64,000 nucleotides of DNA from Streptomyces sp. NBC_00510 (GCA_036013505.1 CP107851.1:6656501-6720500); one strand, 5' to 3'. Shown: positions 25,193-33,754, counted from the stretch's first letter. Notes: generated by a model from the sequence alone, not told the origin. Translations and numbers: made by a program.

Positions 25193-26246
25193 GGCGGAGC
25201 TGCGCGGCGACGAGCTGAGTCTGCTCGTCGAGGACATCACCCCATATCTGGAGCCCGTGCCCCCCTCCGTGCACCCCTGGTGCGCGGGGGCGGTGGTGCT
25301 CGCGGGCCGCGGCGGGACGGTCGCCCTCCACGAGGCAGTGGGCTGGGCGGTGCGGTACGCCTCCTACGACGAGGGCGCCGACCGCGGCGTGGAGCTGCCC
25401 CGCGAGCGATGGGTGGCGATGCGGCCGGACACGGTCTTCGACCTGGCCTCGCTGACCAAGCTCTTCACCGCCGTCGTCGCGGTGGGCCGGCTGGAACTCG
25501 GCCGGGAGGTCGCGGCGTACGTGCCCGAGTTCGCCGCCGCGGGCAAGCAGCGCATCACCGTGGGACAACTCCTCGACCACACCTCCGGACTCCGTCCCGA
25601 GCTGCCGTTCCACGACCACCCCGACGCCGAGGCCCGGGCGAAGCTGCTCTGGGAGGAGGCGCCGGTCGTCGCGCCCGGCACCGAACGGATCTACTCCGAC
25701 CTCAACCTCATCGCACTGCAGCACGTCCTGGAGCGGACCACCGGCGAGGCCCTCGACGCCCTCGTGCGGGAGGACGTCACCGACCCGCTCGGGATGTACG
25801 ACACCCGCTACAACCCGCCCGCCTCCTGGGCCCCGCGGATCGCCGCCACCGAGGACCAGCGCAGGCCCTGGGCCCGGCTGGACCGCGGAACGCTGCGCGG
25901 GACCGTCCACGACGAGAACGCCCACGTCATGGGGGGTGTGGCCGGCCACGCGGGGTTGTTCTCCACCGCCTGGGACCTCGCCCTGTTCTGCCGTGCGCTG
26001 CTGGACGGCGGCGGCCCCTACCCCGGCTTCGAGCTGGACCGGCCCTGGTTCATGGGTGCCCTCGCGGGGCGCGGGGCGGCGGGCCACACCGGGTTCACCG
26101 GCACCAGCCTGGTGATCGACCCCGCCACCGACGGCTTCCTGGTGCTGCTCGCCAACTCCGTGCACCCGTGCCGTACGTGGCGGGACGGGAGCGTGCCCCG
26201 GGCGGCCGTGGGCACGCGGTTCGCGAGGGCGCTCGGCGTGGCGTGA
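25158..26246 (+). CDS. Beta-lactamase-fold serine hydrolase (class C/DD-peptidase type)
   Basis: 362 residues from ATG 25158. The three active-site elements are FDLASLTKLF (SxxK, nucleophile Ser), IYSDLNL (YxN-like, Asp in third place) and GHTGFTG (HTG, in place of KTG). No signal peptide is seen, so it is likely cytoplasmic and acts as an esterase or peptidase, not a secreted beta-lactamase. The start overlaps the upstream small gene by 35 bp; GAGGAG lies only 1 nt from the ATG, so the exact start is uncertain. Confidence 0.85.
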   Translation: MAPQLSRGTSREAELRGDELSLLVEDITPYLEPVPPSVHPWCAGAVVLAGRGGTVALHEAVGWAVRYASYDEGADRGVELPRERWVAMRPDTVFDLASLTKLFTAVVAVGRLELGREVAAYVPEFAAAGKQRITVGQLLDHTSGLRPELPFHDHPDAEARAKLLWEEAPVVAPGTERIYSDLNLIALQHVLERTTGEALDALVREDVTDPLGMYDTRYNPPASWAPRIAATEDQRRPWARLDRGTLRGTVHDENAHVMGGVAGHAGLFSTAWDLALFCRALLDGGGPYPGFELDRPWFMGALAGRGAAGHTGFTGTSLVIDPATDGFLVLLANSVHPCRTWRDGSVPRAAVGTRFARALGVA

Positions 26247-26500
26247 GCCGCGTGGTGTGAGCCGCGTGAACCCCGTGGGGCCGAAGGGACGCGCCGGGCG
26301 CGGCGGGGCGGCGGGGGCAGGCGCCCGAAAGGTGCCGCATGCGGTTCATCGGGTAGTTTGGCAGCTGACGTGGGGTGGCGATCCCGGGCGGCCGCCGCGT
26401 CGGCCGGCCGGCCCCCACGGCGGAACGGAGGCGCAGGAGTCGATGGTCCCCGAGGTCAGGACGCGACCGGCCCCGGCACCGGACGGGAGGCGGTGAGGGC

Positions 26501-28648
26501 ATGCCGCCGGACCTCGCCGGTCTCGTCGCCGCGGACACCGGTCCGGCGCTGCTGGACTCCCCGCTGAGCCAGGTGGTGCGCGACACGGGCGCCTCCATGG
26601 GCCTGGTCTACCTGATGACCCCCGAGCAGGACATGCTGCGGCTGACGGTGGTCGTCGGCGTCTCGCGCAAGATCGACACGATCTGGGGGCGGGTGGCGCC
26701 CGGCGCCTCCAGCCCCATCGCCGACGCGGTCCGCGAACGACGCATGGTGCTGCTGTGCGGCCACGAGGACACCGCGCGGCTGTACCCCCGGCTCGCACTC
26801 GTCCTGCCGTACGACTTCCCGCTCGCCGCGGCCCCGATCACCAGCGGCTCCACCATCTGGGGCGCGCTGTGCCTGGTGTGGCCGGGCGGGCATCCTGGGC
26901 GGATCACCCGGCGGGCCCGGGAGGCGTACCGCGGGGCCTGCGACCGCATGGGCCGCCTCCTGCGCAGGGCCGCCGAGGACGGGGAGCCGGTGCAGCCCCC
27001 CGCCGAGCCGCGGGTGCTGCCCGCGCTGCGCACCCGCACCCACGGCCCGGACGAGGCCATGGCCGCCGCCGACCTCGCGGAACGGCTCCCCGAGGGCTCC
27101 TTCGCCCTGGACCTGGACGGCCGGATCACCTTCGTCACGGAGACCGCCGCCGCCCTGCTCGGCGCGGAGGTCCCCGACCTCCTGGGCACCGAGCCCTGGG
27201 AGCTGCTGCCCTGGCTGGACGACCCGGTCTTCGAGGACCGCTTCCGCAGCGCGATGATCAGCCGCCGTCCCGGCTCGGCCACGGCGCTGCGCCCACCGGA
27301 CCGCTGGCTCACCTTCGAGCTCTACCCGGACGGCACCGGCGTGAGCGTCCGCGTCACGCCCGCCCCCACGCCCGAGGCCGCGGACACCCCCGCGGCGCAA
27401 CTGCCCGCGGGCCCCACACCGGACCGGGCCATCGCCCTGTACCACCTGCTGCACATGTCGGCCACGCTCACCGAGGCCGTCGGCACGCAGGACGTCATCG
27501 ACCTGGTCGTCGAACAGATGCTGTCCGTCTTCGGCGTGCAGGCCGTGGCCCTGCTGACCACCGAGGAGGGACGACTGCGGATCATCGGGCACCGGGGCTA
27601 CCACGAGGACTTCATGGAGTCCGTCGACGCCCAACCGATGGACGTCGACAACCCGGCCGTGCGCGTCCTCAAGACCGGGGTCCCGAGCTTCTTCGCCAAC
27701 GTCGACGAGTTCCTGCGGATCTACCCCGGCACGGTCGTCCGGGACCGCAAGGCCGCCTGGGCCTTCCTGCCCCTGATCACCTCGGGCCGGCCCGTCGGCA
27801 CCATGGCCCTGGCCTACGACCGCCCGCACCCCTTCTCCTCCGGCGAGCGCAGCGTCCTCATCTCGATCGCCGGCCTGGTCGCGCAGGCCCTGGACCGGGC
27901 GCGCCTGTACGACGCCGAGCACAACCTCGCCATCAGCCTGCAGGCGCGGCTGCTGCCCCGCGCCCTGCCGGACGTCCCCGGCCTGGAGGTGGCCGCCCGC
28001 TACATGCCGGCCACCCGCGGCATCGACATCGGCGGCGACTTCTACGACGTGATCCGGCTCGACACGACCACGTGCGCCGTGGCGATCGGCGACGTCCAGG
28101 GTCACAACGTGAACGCCGCCGCGCTCATGGGGGAGGTCCGCACCGCCGTCCGCGCCACCGCGGGCGCCTCCCCGAGCGAGGTGCTGGCCCGCTCCAACCG
28201 GCTGCTCGTCGACCTCGACCCCGGCCTGCTCGCCAGCTGCCTCTACGCCCAGCTGGACCTGGAACGGCACACCGCCTGCGTGGCCACTGCCGGCCATCCG
28301 CCGCCGGTGCTGCGGCACCCGGACGGCACCACCGAGGTGCTGCCGCTGCCGCCCGGCCCGCTGCTGGGCGTCGACCCCGACGCCTGCTACCCGACGACGG
28401 AGATCGCGCTGCCGCCCGGCGCGGTGCTCGCGCTGTACACCGACGGCCTGGTGGAGACCCCGGGCGTCGACATCGACGTGTCCGCCGCCGACCTCGCGGC
28501 GCACCTCGCCCGGGCCGGCCCGGAGGCCTCGATGGACGCCCTGGCCGACAGCCTCCTCGGGCACGCCCAGCGGTCCGGCCCGCGCAACGACGACATCGCC
28601 CTGCTGCTCACCCACGTGACGGGACGGCCGGCCCGGCCCGCCGTGTGA
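26501..28648 (+). CDS. GAF-PAS-GAF-SpoIIE protein phosphatase
   Basis: 715 residues. The order is GAF-like (about 15-155), PAS (195-285), GAF (310-470) and a PP2C-type SpoIIE phosphatase (495-715). The phosphatase has the metal-binding motifs GGDFYDVI (511-518), AIGDVQGHN (528-536), TAGHPPP, LYTDGLVE and RNDDIALL. The usual substrate is a phosphorylated anti-sigma-factor antagonist (STAS protein), so it likely links a small-molecule or redox signal to a sigma-factor partner switch. No RsbV- or RsbW-like gene is in the window. ATG 26501 is the first start after GGGAGG; the frame is open further upstream without family-like sequence. Streptomycetes carry dozens of paralogues. Confidence 0.9.
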   Translation: MPPDLAGLVAADTGPALLDSPLSQVVRDTGASMGLVYLMTPEQDMLRLTVVVGVSRKIDTIWGRVAPGASSPIADAVRERRMVLLCGHEDTARLYPRLALVLPYDFPLAAAPITSGSTIWGALCLVWPGGHPGRITRRAREAYRGACDRMGRLLRRAAEDGEPVQPPAEPRVLPALRTRTHGPDEAMAAADLAERLPEGSFALDLDGRITFVTETAAALLGAEVPDLLGTEPWELLPWLDDPVFEDRFRSAMISRRPGSATALRPPDRWLTFELYPDGTGVSVRVTPAPTPEAADTPAAQLPAGPTPDRAIALYHLLHMSATLTEAVGTQDVIDLVVEQMLSVFGVQAVALLTTEEGRLRIIGHRGYHEDFMESVDAQPMDVDNPAVRVLKTGVPSFFANVDEFLRIYPGTVVRDRKAAWAFLPLITSGRPVGTMALAYDRPHPFSSGERSVLISIAGLVAQALDRARLYDAEHNLAISLQARLLPRALPDVPGLEVAARYMPATRGIDIGGDFYDVIRLDTTTCAVAIGDVQGHNVNAAALMGEVRTAVRATAGASPSEVLARSNRLLVDLDPGLLASCLYAQLDLERHTACVATAGHPPPVLRHPDGTTEVLPLPPGPLLGVDPDACYPTTEIALPPGAVLALYTDGLVETPGVDIDVSAADLAAHLARAGPEASMDALADSLLGHAQRSGPRNDDIALLLTHVTGRPARPAV

Positions 28649-28742
28649 CGACCCCTCAGGGAGCCGTCCCGCCCCACGCCGGGCGGCTCTTGCGCGCCGC
28701 CTTCCTCGCGAAATGGTTCCGCGAACCGGGCGCCCCGGCTGC

Positions 28743-28748
28743 TAGCAT
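28743..28748 (+). promoter_or_regulatory. Candidate -10 element of the Met leader transcript
   Basis: TAGCAT starts 12 nt before ATG 28755, so transcription would begin on the leader peptide start codon. Same hexamer as the rnpB promoter. Confidence 0.55.
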
Positions 28749-28754
28749 GGAGGC

Positions 28755-28808
28755 ATGATCGCGAACTCGTACCACCGGCAGATGATGGCCCCCGCCCGGG
28801 GCCGCTGA
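28755..28808 (+). CDS. 17-residue leader peptide with adjacent Met codons
   Basis: The reading frame encodes MIANSYHRQMMAPARGR and stops with TGA at 28806-28808. Codons 10 and 11 are both ATG (28782-28787). The frame begins where a TAGCAT promoter would start transcription. It lies 92 bp upstream of a methionyl-tRNA synthetase gene and ends just before an anti-antiterminator/terminator structure. The arrangement matches leader peptides of ribosome-mediated attenuators: shortage of Met-tRNA would stall the ribosome at codons 10-11. An alternative ATG at 28747 gives only a three-codon frame. Expression is not proven. Confidence 0.65.
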   Translation: MIANSYHRQMMAPARGR

Positions 28809-28860
28809 CACCGGACGCGTCCGCGTCTTCCGAGGCCCCCACCGGGGCCTCGATCCTTTT
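28787..28860 (+). terminator. Attenuator: four complementary strands and intrinsic terminator
   Basis: Strand 1 GGCCCC (28787-28792) begins in the last base of the second adjacent Met codon and pairs with strand 2 GGGGCC (28798-28803). Strand 2 can instead pair with strand 3 GGCCCC (28834-28839). Strand 3 lies in the terminator stem CGAGGCCCC (28831-28839) / GGGGCCTCG (28844-28852), loop CACC, followed by ATCCTTTT. A ribosome stalled at codons 10-11 would cover strand 1, free strand 2 to capture strand 3, and prevent termination before the synthetase gene. Confidence 0.7.
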
Positions 28861-28900
28861 GCGCGTCGGAGCCCCGCCACCGTCCTTCCCGGAGGTTCCG

Positions 28901-30490
28901 ATGACCGCGCCCCAGGCTTCCCGTTTCTACGTCACCACCACCATCCCGTACGTCAACGCCCGCCCCCACCTCGGCTTCGCGCTCGAACTGGTGCAGGCGG
29001 ACGTGCTGGCCCGGCACCACCGCCGACGCGGCGAACCGGTGCGCTTCCTCAGCGGCACCGACGACAACTCGCTGAAGAACGTGCTGGCCGCCGAGGCCGA
29101 GGGCATCCCCGTCCAGGACCTCGTGGACCGCAACGCGGCCGCCTTCGCGGCCCTGGACGGCCCGCTCGCGCTCTCCCTGGACGACTTCATCCGCACCAGC
29201 CGCGACCCCCGCCACCGCGCGGGCGTGGAGCGGCTCTGGCGCCGCTGCGCCGCCGCGGGCGACCTCTACCGCGAGCACTACGAGGGCCTGTACTGCGTGG
29301 GCTGCGAGCAGTTCTACACCCCGGACGACCTGGTGGGCGGCCGCTGCGCCGAGCACGGCACCGAGCCGCAGACGGTCGCGGAGGAGAACTGGTTCTTCCG
29401 GCTGTCCCGGTACACCGACGAGCTGCGCGGGCTGATCGAGGACGGGCGGCTGCGCATCGAGCCGGCCGCGCGCCGCAACGAGGTGCTCGCCCTGCTCGCG
29501 CGCGGGCTGCGCGACTTCTCCGTCTCCCGGTCCCAGACCCGGGCCCGCGGCTGGGGCATCCCGGTGCCCGGCGACCCCGGGCAGGTGATCTACGTCTGGT
29601 GGGACGCGCTCGGCAACTACGTCACCAGCCTCGGCTACGGCGGCCCCGACGGGGAGAGCGAGGCGGCGTACGGCCGGTGGTGGGCGGGCGACGGGCGGCG
29701 CGTGCACCTGGTGGGCAAGGGCGTGCTGCGTTTCCACGCCGTCTACTGGCCCGCGATGCTGCTGTCGGCGGGGCTGCCGCTGCCGACGGACATCCTCGTC
29801 CACGACTACCTGACGGTGGAGGGGCGCAAGATCAGCAAGTCGGCGGGCACCACCGTCGACCCGGAGGAACTGACCGCCGAGCACGGCACCGACGCGGTGC
29901 GCTGGTGGCTGCTGCGCGAGGTGCCTCGGGTCGGCGACGCGGACTTCACGCGCGAACGGCTGGTCGCCCGCGCCGACGCGGACCTGGCCGGGGGGCTCGG
30001 CAACCTGGTGCACCGGGTGGTGACGATGGTCCACCGGTTCCGTGACGGCGTCGTCCCGGAGGCGGGCGGGCCCGGAGAGCCGGGCACGGAGGCCCTGCTG
30101 ACGGCATGTCAGGACGCGTCCGACGCCGTCGCGGCGGCTCTGCACGACGTGGACTTCCGGCGCGCCACGGCCGCCGTCTGGCGGATCGTCGACGAGGCCA
30201 ACCGCTGCATCGACGAGACCCGGCCCTGGGAACTGGCCCGCGCCGAACGCCGGCACCGCAACGCCTCCGCCGGCCGCCGCCTGGACGCGGTGCTGGCCGC
30301 CCTCGTGCAGGCCTGCCGTGCACTCGCCGGTGAACTGGAGCCCTTCCTGCCGGGTGCCGCGGCCCTGATCGCGCAGCGCTGCGCGGCCGGGGACGACGGC
30401 CGCCTCCCGTCCCCCGCACCGCTGTTCCCCCAGTCCGGCGCGCCGAAAGCCGCCCCGGCCCCGGCCCCGGCAGCACGGCCGACGGCCTGA
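28901..30490 (+). CDS. Divergent methionyl-tRNA synthetase (auxiliary paralogue)
   Basis: 529 residues, class I synthetase of the MetRS subfamily that starts YVTTTIPYVNARPHLGFALE. The HIGH motif reads HLGF (23-26). The usual TDEHG reads GTDDNS (52-57). One zinc knuckle is present (C132, C135, C149, H152), followed by EENWFFRLS and the KMSKS-type KISKS (310-314). The anticodon-binding helical domain is complete, and the tail is Pro/Ala-rich. These departures suggest a second, specialised MetRS and not the housekeeping enzyme, which in streptomycetes is expected elsewhere. Upstream lies a Met-codon attenuator. ATG 28901 follows GGAGG with 5-nt spacing. Drug-insensitive synthetase is the leading hypothesis. 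Confidence 0.85.
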   Translation: MTAPQASRFYVTTTIPYVNARPHLGFALELVQADVLARHHRRRGEPVRFLSGTDDNSLKNVLAAEAEGIPVQDLVDRNAAAFAALDGPLALSLDDFIRTSRDPRHRAGVERLWRRCAAAGDLYREHYEGLYCVGCEQFYTPDDLVGGRCAEHGTEPQTVAEENWFFRLSRYTDELRGLIEDGRLRIEPAARRNEVLALLARGLRDFSVSRSQTRARGWGIPVPGDPGQVIYVWWDALGNYVTSLGYGGPDGESEAAYGRWWAGDGRRVHLVGKGVLRFHAVYWPAMLLSAGLPLPTDILVHDYLTVEGRKISKSAGTTVDPEELTAEHGTDAVRWWLLREVPRVGDADFTRERLVARADADLAGGLGNLVHRVVTMVHRFRDGVVPEAGGPGEPGTEALLTACQDASDAVAAALHDVDFRRATAAVWRIVDEANRCIDETRPWELARAERRHRNASAGRRLDAVLAALVQACRALAGELEPFLPGAAALIAQRCAAGDDGRLPSPAPLFPQSGAPKAAPAPAPAARPTA

Positions 30491-30767
30491 CCGCGGGGTG
30501 CCTTCGGCGCGGGGGCGGCTCGCGGGCCGGTGGACGGCGGGTGTCCGGGCTCCGGAGCGGGTGGCCGCTCCCGTGGCGCCGGTCTCGTCGCCGGCCGCGG
30601 ATGCGGTGGCCACTCCCGCGCCCTCGCCGCGTGGGTGGCGCGCCCGCCGCGACCCGCGCGGGCTGTGCGTGTTCCTCGGGTTCCCGGTGTTCCTCGGCCG
30701 CGGGGGTCTCGCGCCGTACGAAGGGCCACGGCACCAGGGTGTGAACGCCGGGTCCGGGCAAAGGTGC

Positions 30768-30986
30768 CTAGCCCGCCAGCATCTTCTGGATCGCCTGCCG
30801 CGTCACCCCGAGCTCCCGCGCGATGTCGGCCTGCGACACGCCCTGGCCGATCAGCTCCTGCATCAACTCGCGCCGCTCGGCCGCGAACTGCTGGGCGAGG
30901 CGGGCGTGGTGGATGGCCTGCGCCCGCACCTCCTTGATGCGGCGGAGGGCGGGCTCGTGCGCGGAGAGGTCCCTGGTGTCTGCCAT
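30768..30986 (-). CDS. Small helix-turn-helix protein
   Basis: 72 residues from ATG 30986. An N-terminal helix (PALRRIKEVRAQAIHHARL) with Ala/Gln/Arg heptads is followed by a helix-turn-helix, QELIGQGVSQADIARELGVT then RQAIQKMLAG. This resembles Trp-repressor-like or sigma region-4-like HTH modules. The product is almost entirely the DNA-binding unit. Upstream (30998-31034) is a perfect 17-bp palindrome plus repeated GTTGTC, a plausible autoregulatory operator. It lies 58 bp downstream of an MFS gene on the same strand, and control of that gene is possible but not shown. The preceding 277 bp toward the MetRS gene show nothing notable. Confidence 0.8.
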   Translation of the reverse strand: MADTRDLSAHEPALRRIKEVRAQAIHHARLAQQFAAERRELMQELIGQGVSQADIARELGVTRQAIQKMLAG

Positions 30987-30997
30987 GACCACAGGGT

Positions 30998-31034
30998 GAC
31001 AACCCGGGGTTGTCGTTGTCAACCCCCCGTTGTC
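30998..31034. promoter_or_regulatory. Palindrome and GTTGTC repeats, candidate operator
   Basis: GACAACCC (30998-31005) and GGGTTGTC (31007-31014) are exact reverse complements around one base. GTTGTC recurs at 31009, 31015 and 31029. The site lies 11-48 bp upstream of the small HTH gene, where autoregulators usually bind. Confidence 0.55.
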
Positions 31035-31044
31035 GGAGTCCGGT

Positions 31045-32361
31045 TCAGGTCGTGGCGGGTTTCCCCGAGGGCTCGGCCTCCTCCCGTCCCTCCTCCCGTC
31101 CCTCCTCCTGCCCCTCCGCCCGGCCGGGGCCGGTCGCCGTGGACGGCAGGGCACGCCAGGGCAGGAGCAGGGCGCTGGCCAGGCACAGCACGCCCGCGAC
31201 GACGATCGCCACGCGGACGCCCCCCACGGCGGCGATGGCGCCGCCGGCCAGCATGGACAGGGGCTGGGCCGTCTTGGAGCTCACCGACCACGCGGTCACC
31301 ACCCGGGTCATGACGCGGTCGTCCGTGGCGGCCATGCGGTACGTGATGAACGACGGGTTGAAGACCCCGGCGGCCAGCAGCAGGAAGGTGTCGGCGGTGA
31401 CCAGGACGACGGGCCCGAGGGGACCGGCCGGCGCCCAGGCGAGCAGCAGGAGCCAGGGGGTGCGCAACACCCCGAACAGCAGCAGCACCCGGTGCGGGCC
31501 GAGCCGGCCGGTCAGCGGGGCGGTGAGGCGGGAGCCCAGGACGCCGCCGAGGCACGGCAGTCCCAGCGCCAGGCCGTACTGCCACGGGGTGAAGTGGAGT
31601 TCGCGGAGCATCAGGACGGCCAGCAGCGGGTTGCTCATCATGATGGACCCGCCGAAGAGCATGGCGTTCCAGAAGAGCGGCCGCAGTCCGCGGTGCCCCA
31701 GGACGTAGGTCCAGCCGGCCACGAGGTCCCGGCCGCGGCCGTGCGACCCGGCCCGGGCCGGGGGCTCCGGTTCGGGGCGGCGGATCCGGCGGACGCCCAG
31801 CGCGGACAGCAGGAAGGAGACCGCGTCCACGGCCAGGGTGACCGTCGCCCCGAAGGCGGTGACGAGCAGCCCGCCGACCGGCGGCCCCGCGCTCAGGCTG
31901 AGCCAGTCGGTGGTCTCCAGCCGCGAGGCCGCCCGGAGACGGTCCCCCGGCGGGACGAGGCCCTTGAGGTGCGCGGTGCTCGCCGCGCCGAACACGATCG
32001 CCGCGGCCGCCTGGACGATGCCCACCAGGCACAACTGCGCGAAGGTGAGCACGCCGAGGGCCGCCGCGACCGGGACGCTGAGCAGCACGAGGAAGCGGAG
32101 CAGATCGGCGGTGATCATGACCGGCCGTTTGCGGCGGTGCTCGACGCGGCCGCCCAGGGGGAGGGTGATGGCGGCGCCCGCGAGTGCCGACAGCGCCGCG
32201 AGGAGGGAGACCTGGAAGGTCGTGACGTCCAGCGCCAGGACGGCCACCAGCGGCAGGGCCCCGGAGCCGACCGCGCTTCCCGCCGCGCTCACCGCGTAGG
32301 CGCGCCACAGGCGGCCGAAGTCACGTCGTGCATCCGTCACTTGCTCATCCGGCGAGGCCAT
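31045..32361 (-). CDS. MFS exporter (MFS_3 / macrolide-efflux-like type)
   Basis: 438 residues with twelve predicted transmembrane helices. The N-terminus RLWRAYAVSAAGSAVGSGALPLVAVLAL and the loop-2 motif LPLGGRVEHRRKRPVMITADLLR are typical of MFS_3 transporters related to MefA and EntS. The C-terminal tail is acidic and repetitive (EGREEGREE), produced by a short tandem DNA repeat near 31078-31105. The substrate is unknown, probably a small hydrophobic drug or siderophore. The start chosen is ATG 32361. It is followed on the same strand by a small HTH gene. Confidence 0.87.
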   Translation of the reverse strand: MASPDEQVTDARRDFGRLWRAYAVSAAGSAVGSGALPLVAVLALDVTTFQVSLLAALSALAGAAITLPLGGRVEHRRKRPVMITADLLRFLVLLSVPVAAALGVLTFAQLCLVGIVQAAAAIVFGAASTAHLKGLVPPGDRLRAASRLETTDWLSLSAGPPVGGLLVTAFGATVTLAVDAVSFLLSALGVRRIRRPEPEPPARAGSHGRGRDLVAGWTYVLGHRGLRPLFWNAMLFGGSIMMSNPLLAVLMLRELHFTPWQYGLALGLPCLGGVLGSRLTAPLTGRLGPHRVLLLFGVLRTPWLLLLAWAPAGPLGPVVLVTADTFLLLAAGVFNPSFITYRMAATDDRVMTRVVTAWSVSSKTAQPLSMLAGGAIAAVGGVRVAIVVAGVLCLASALLLPWRALPSTATGPGRAEGQEEGREEGREEAEPSGKPATT

Positions 32362-32384
32362 GACGGCGGAGCCTAGCGCCGGTG

Positions 32385-32624
32385 TCAGCCGCGGACGATC
32401 ACCTGGGCGTGGTCACTTGCGCCGAGTTCCCGGAGGGTGCGGTGGATCCTGCGCAGAGCGCCGTCCCTGTCCACGTCGTCGTCGACCTCCAGGTCGAGGT
32501 GGCAGCTGCCCATGCCGGTCCCGGCGCCCGTGATCTCGCCGTCGGCCTCGAACGCGGCCTCCAGCGCCTCCTCGACCTCGTCGCGGTCGAGGGGCAGGGC
32601 CGTGAGCACGATCTCCACGAACAC
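32385..32624 (-). CDS. Small acidic hypothetical protein
   Basis: 79 residues from GTG 32624, with GGAGGT 6 nt upstream. The pattern FVEIVLTALPLDRDEVEEAL / AFEADGEITGAGTGMGSCHL / DLEVDDDVDRDGALRRIHRT / LRELGASDHAQVIVRG suggests a beta-alpha-beta ferredoxin-like or ACT-like fold with an acidic face. I do not recognise a named family. It is divergent from the Rsm22-like gene and 23 bp upstream of the MFS gene, so the two may be co-transcribed. Confidence 0.75.
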   Translation of the reverse strand: MFVEIVLTALPLDRDEVEEALEAAFEADGEITGAGTGMGSCHLDLEVDDDVDRDGALRRIHRTLRELGASDHAQVIVRG

Positions 32625-32710
32625 CGTGCGACCTCCTGCCGACCGGGTGCCGGTGCACCCTACCGGCGACCGGGCCGACCCGCTCCGGGCGACCCTTACC
32701 CTTGACCCTT

Positions 32711-33703
32711 GTGTCCTCTCTGCAAGCCGCCCTCGCCGGTCTCCTCGACGGGCTCCCGCCCGGCCGTGCCACCCAGGCCGTCGACCGGCTGATCGCCACC
32801 TACCGGGGGCGTACGCCCAGCAGCACCCCGATCCTCCGCGACCGCACCGACGTCGCGGCGTACGCGGCGTACCGCATGCCGGCCACCCACGCCGCGGTCG
32901 GCGCGGCGCTGGCGGAGTTCCGGGCCAGGGCGGGGGAGTGGGCCCCGGCGAGCCACCTGGACGTGGGCGGCGGGACCGGCGCCGCGACCTGGGCGGTCGC
33001 CGACGCCTGGGAGGACGGGACGCACACCAGCACCGTCCTCGACTGGTCGGACGCGGCGCTCTCACTCGGCCGTGAGCTGGCCGCCGGGGCGGAGCACGCC
33101 GCCGTGCGGGACGCGCGCTGGCACAAGGCGCCGCTCGGCACCGGGGCACGGCTGCCCGAGGCGGACCTGATCACGCTGTCGTACGTCATCGGCGAGCTCA
33201 CGGAGGCCGACCGCGACGCGGTCGTCGCCGAGGCGGCACGCGCCGCAGCCGGCGCCGTGCTCGTCGTCGAACCGGGCACCCCGGACGGCTACGCCCGGGT
33301 CCTCGCGGCGCGCGAGCGGCTCATCGCGGCAGGCTTCCACGTCCTCGCGCCCTGCCCCCACGACGGCACCTGCCCGGTGCAGGCCCCGGACTGGTGCCAC
33401 TTCGCGGCCCGGGTCGCCCGCACCTCGCTGCACCGGCAGGTCAAGGGGGGCTCCCTGCCGTACGAGGACGAGAAGTTCAGCTATGTCGCGGCCGCCCGCT
33501 TCCCCGCGGCGGGCGACGGCTCACCGGACCGCGTGGTGCGGCATCCGCAGATCCGCAAGGGACAGGTCCTCATCGACCTGTGCACGGTCGAGGACGGCCT
33601 GCGCCGCGACACGGTCAGCAAGCGGCACGGGGCGCTGTACCGTGCCGCCCGCGACGTCGCCTGGGGCGACGCGTGGCCGCCTCCTGCGGCGGAACCGGAG
33701 TAG
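32711..33703 (+). CDS. Rsm22-family methyltransferase-like protein
   Basis: 330 residues. The N-terminal helical region is followed by a SAM-binding Rossmann core (SHLDVGGGTGAATWAVADAW, then VLDWSDAALSLG). The Rsm22 signature with closely spaced cysteines is CPHDGTCPVQAPDWCHFAAR, and YEDEKFSYVAAAR follows. Mitochondrial Rsm22/METTL17 is a small-subunit assembly factor carrying an iron-sulfur cluster on such cysteines, so a role in 30S maturation is inferred. GTG 32711 is preferred over the TTG at 32702; neither has a Shine-Dalgarno sequence, and a TACCCT element lies just upstream. Confidence 0.88.
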   Translation: MSSLQAALAGLLDGLPPGRATQAVDRLIATYRGRTPSSTPILRDRTDVAAYAAYRMPATHAAVGAALAEFRARAGEWAPASHLDVGGGTGAATWAVADAWEDGTHTSTVLDWSDAALSLGRELAAGAEHAAVRDARWHKAPLGTGARLPEADLITLSYVIGELTEADRDAVVAEAARAAAGAVLVVEPGTPDGYARVLAARERLIAAGFHVLAPCPHDGTCPVQAPDWCHFAARVARTSLHRQVKGGSLPYEDEKFSYVAAARFPAAGDGSPDRVVRHPQIRKGQVLIDLCTVEDGLRRDTVSKRHGALYRAARDVAWGDAWPPPAAEPE

Positions 33704-33728
33704 CTCCGGGACGGGCTCGGGCCACCGG

Positions 33729-33754
33729 GGGGCACGGCCTGTGCCCCGTGCCCC
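33729..33754 (+). terminator. Candidate bidirectional terminator
   Basis: GGGGCACGG (33729-33737) pairs with CCGTGCCCC (33746-33754) around an 8-nt loop, between the convergent Rsm22-like and flavoprotein genes. No T-run follows, as is common for terminators in this GC range. Confidence 0.5.

Noticed and set aside
28747-28758. ATG 28747 as start of the Met leader peptide
   Set aside because: It gives only three codons (MEA). The ATG at 28755 opens the 17-codon frame and fits the promoter spacing.
30498-31313. Plus-strand open frame after the MetRS gene
   Set aside because: Low-complexity Arg/Pro-rich translation overlapping the antisense of the HTH and MFS genes.
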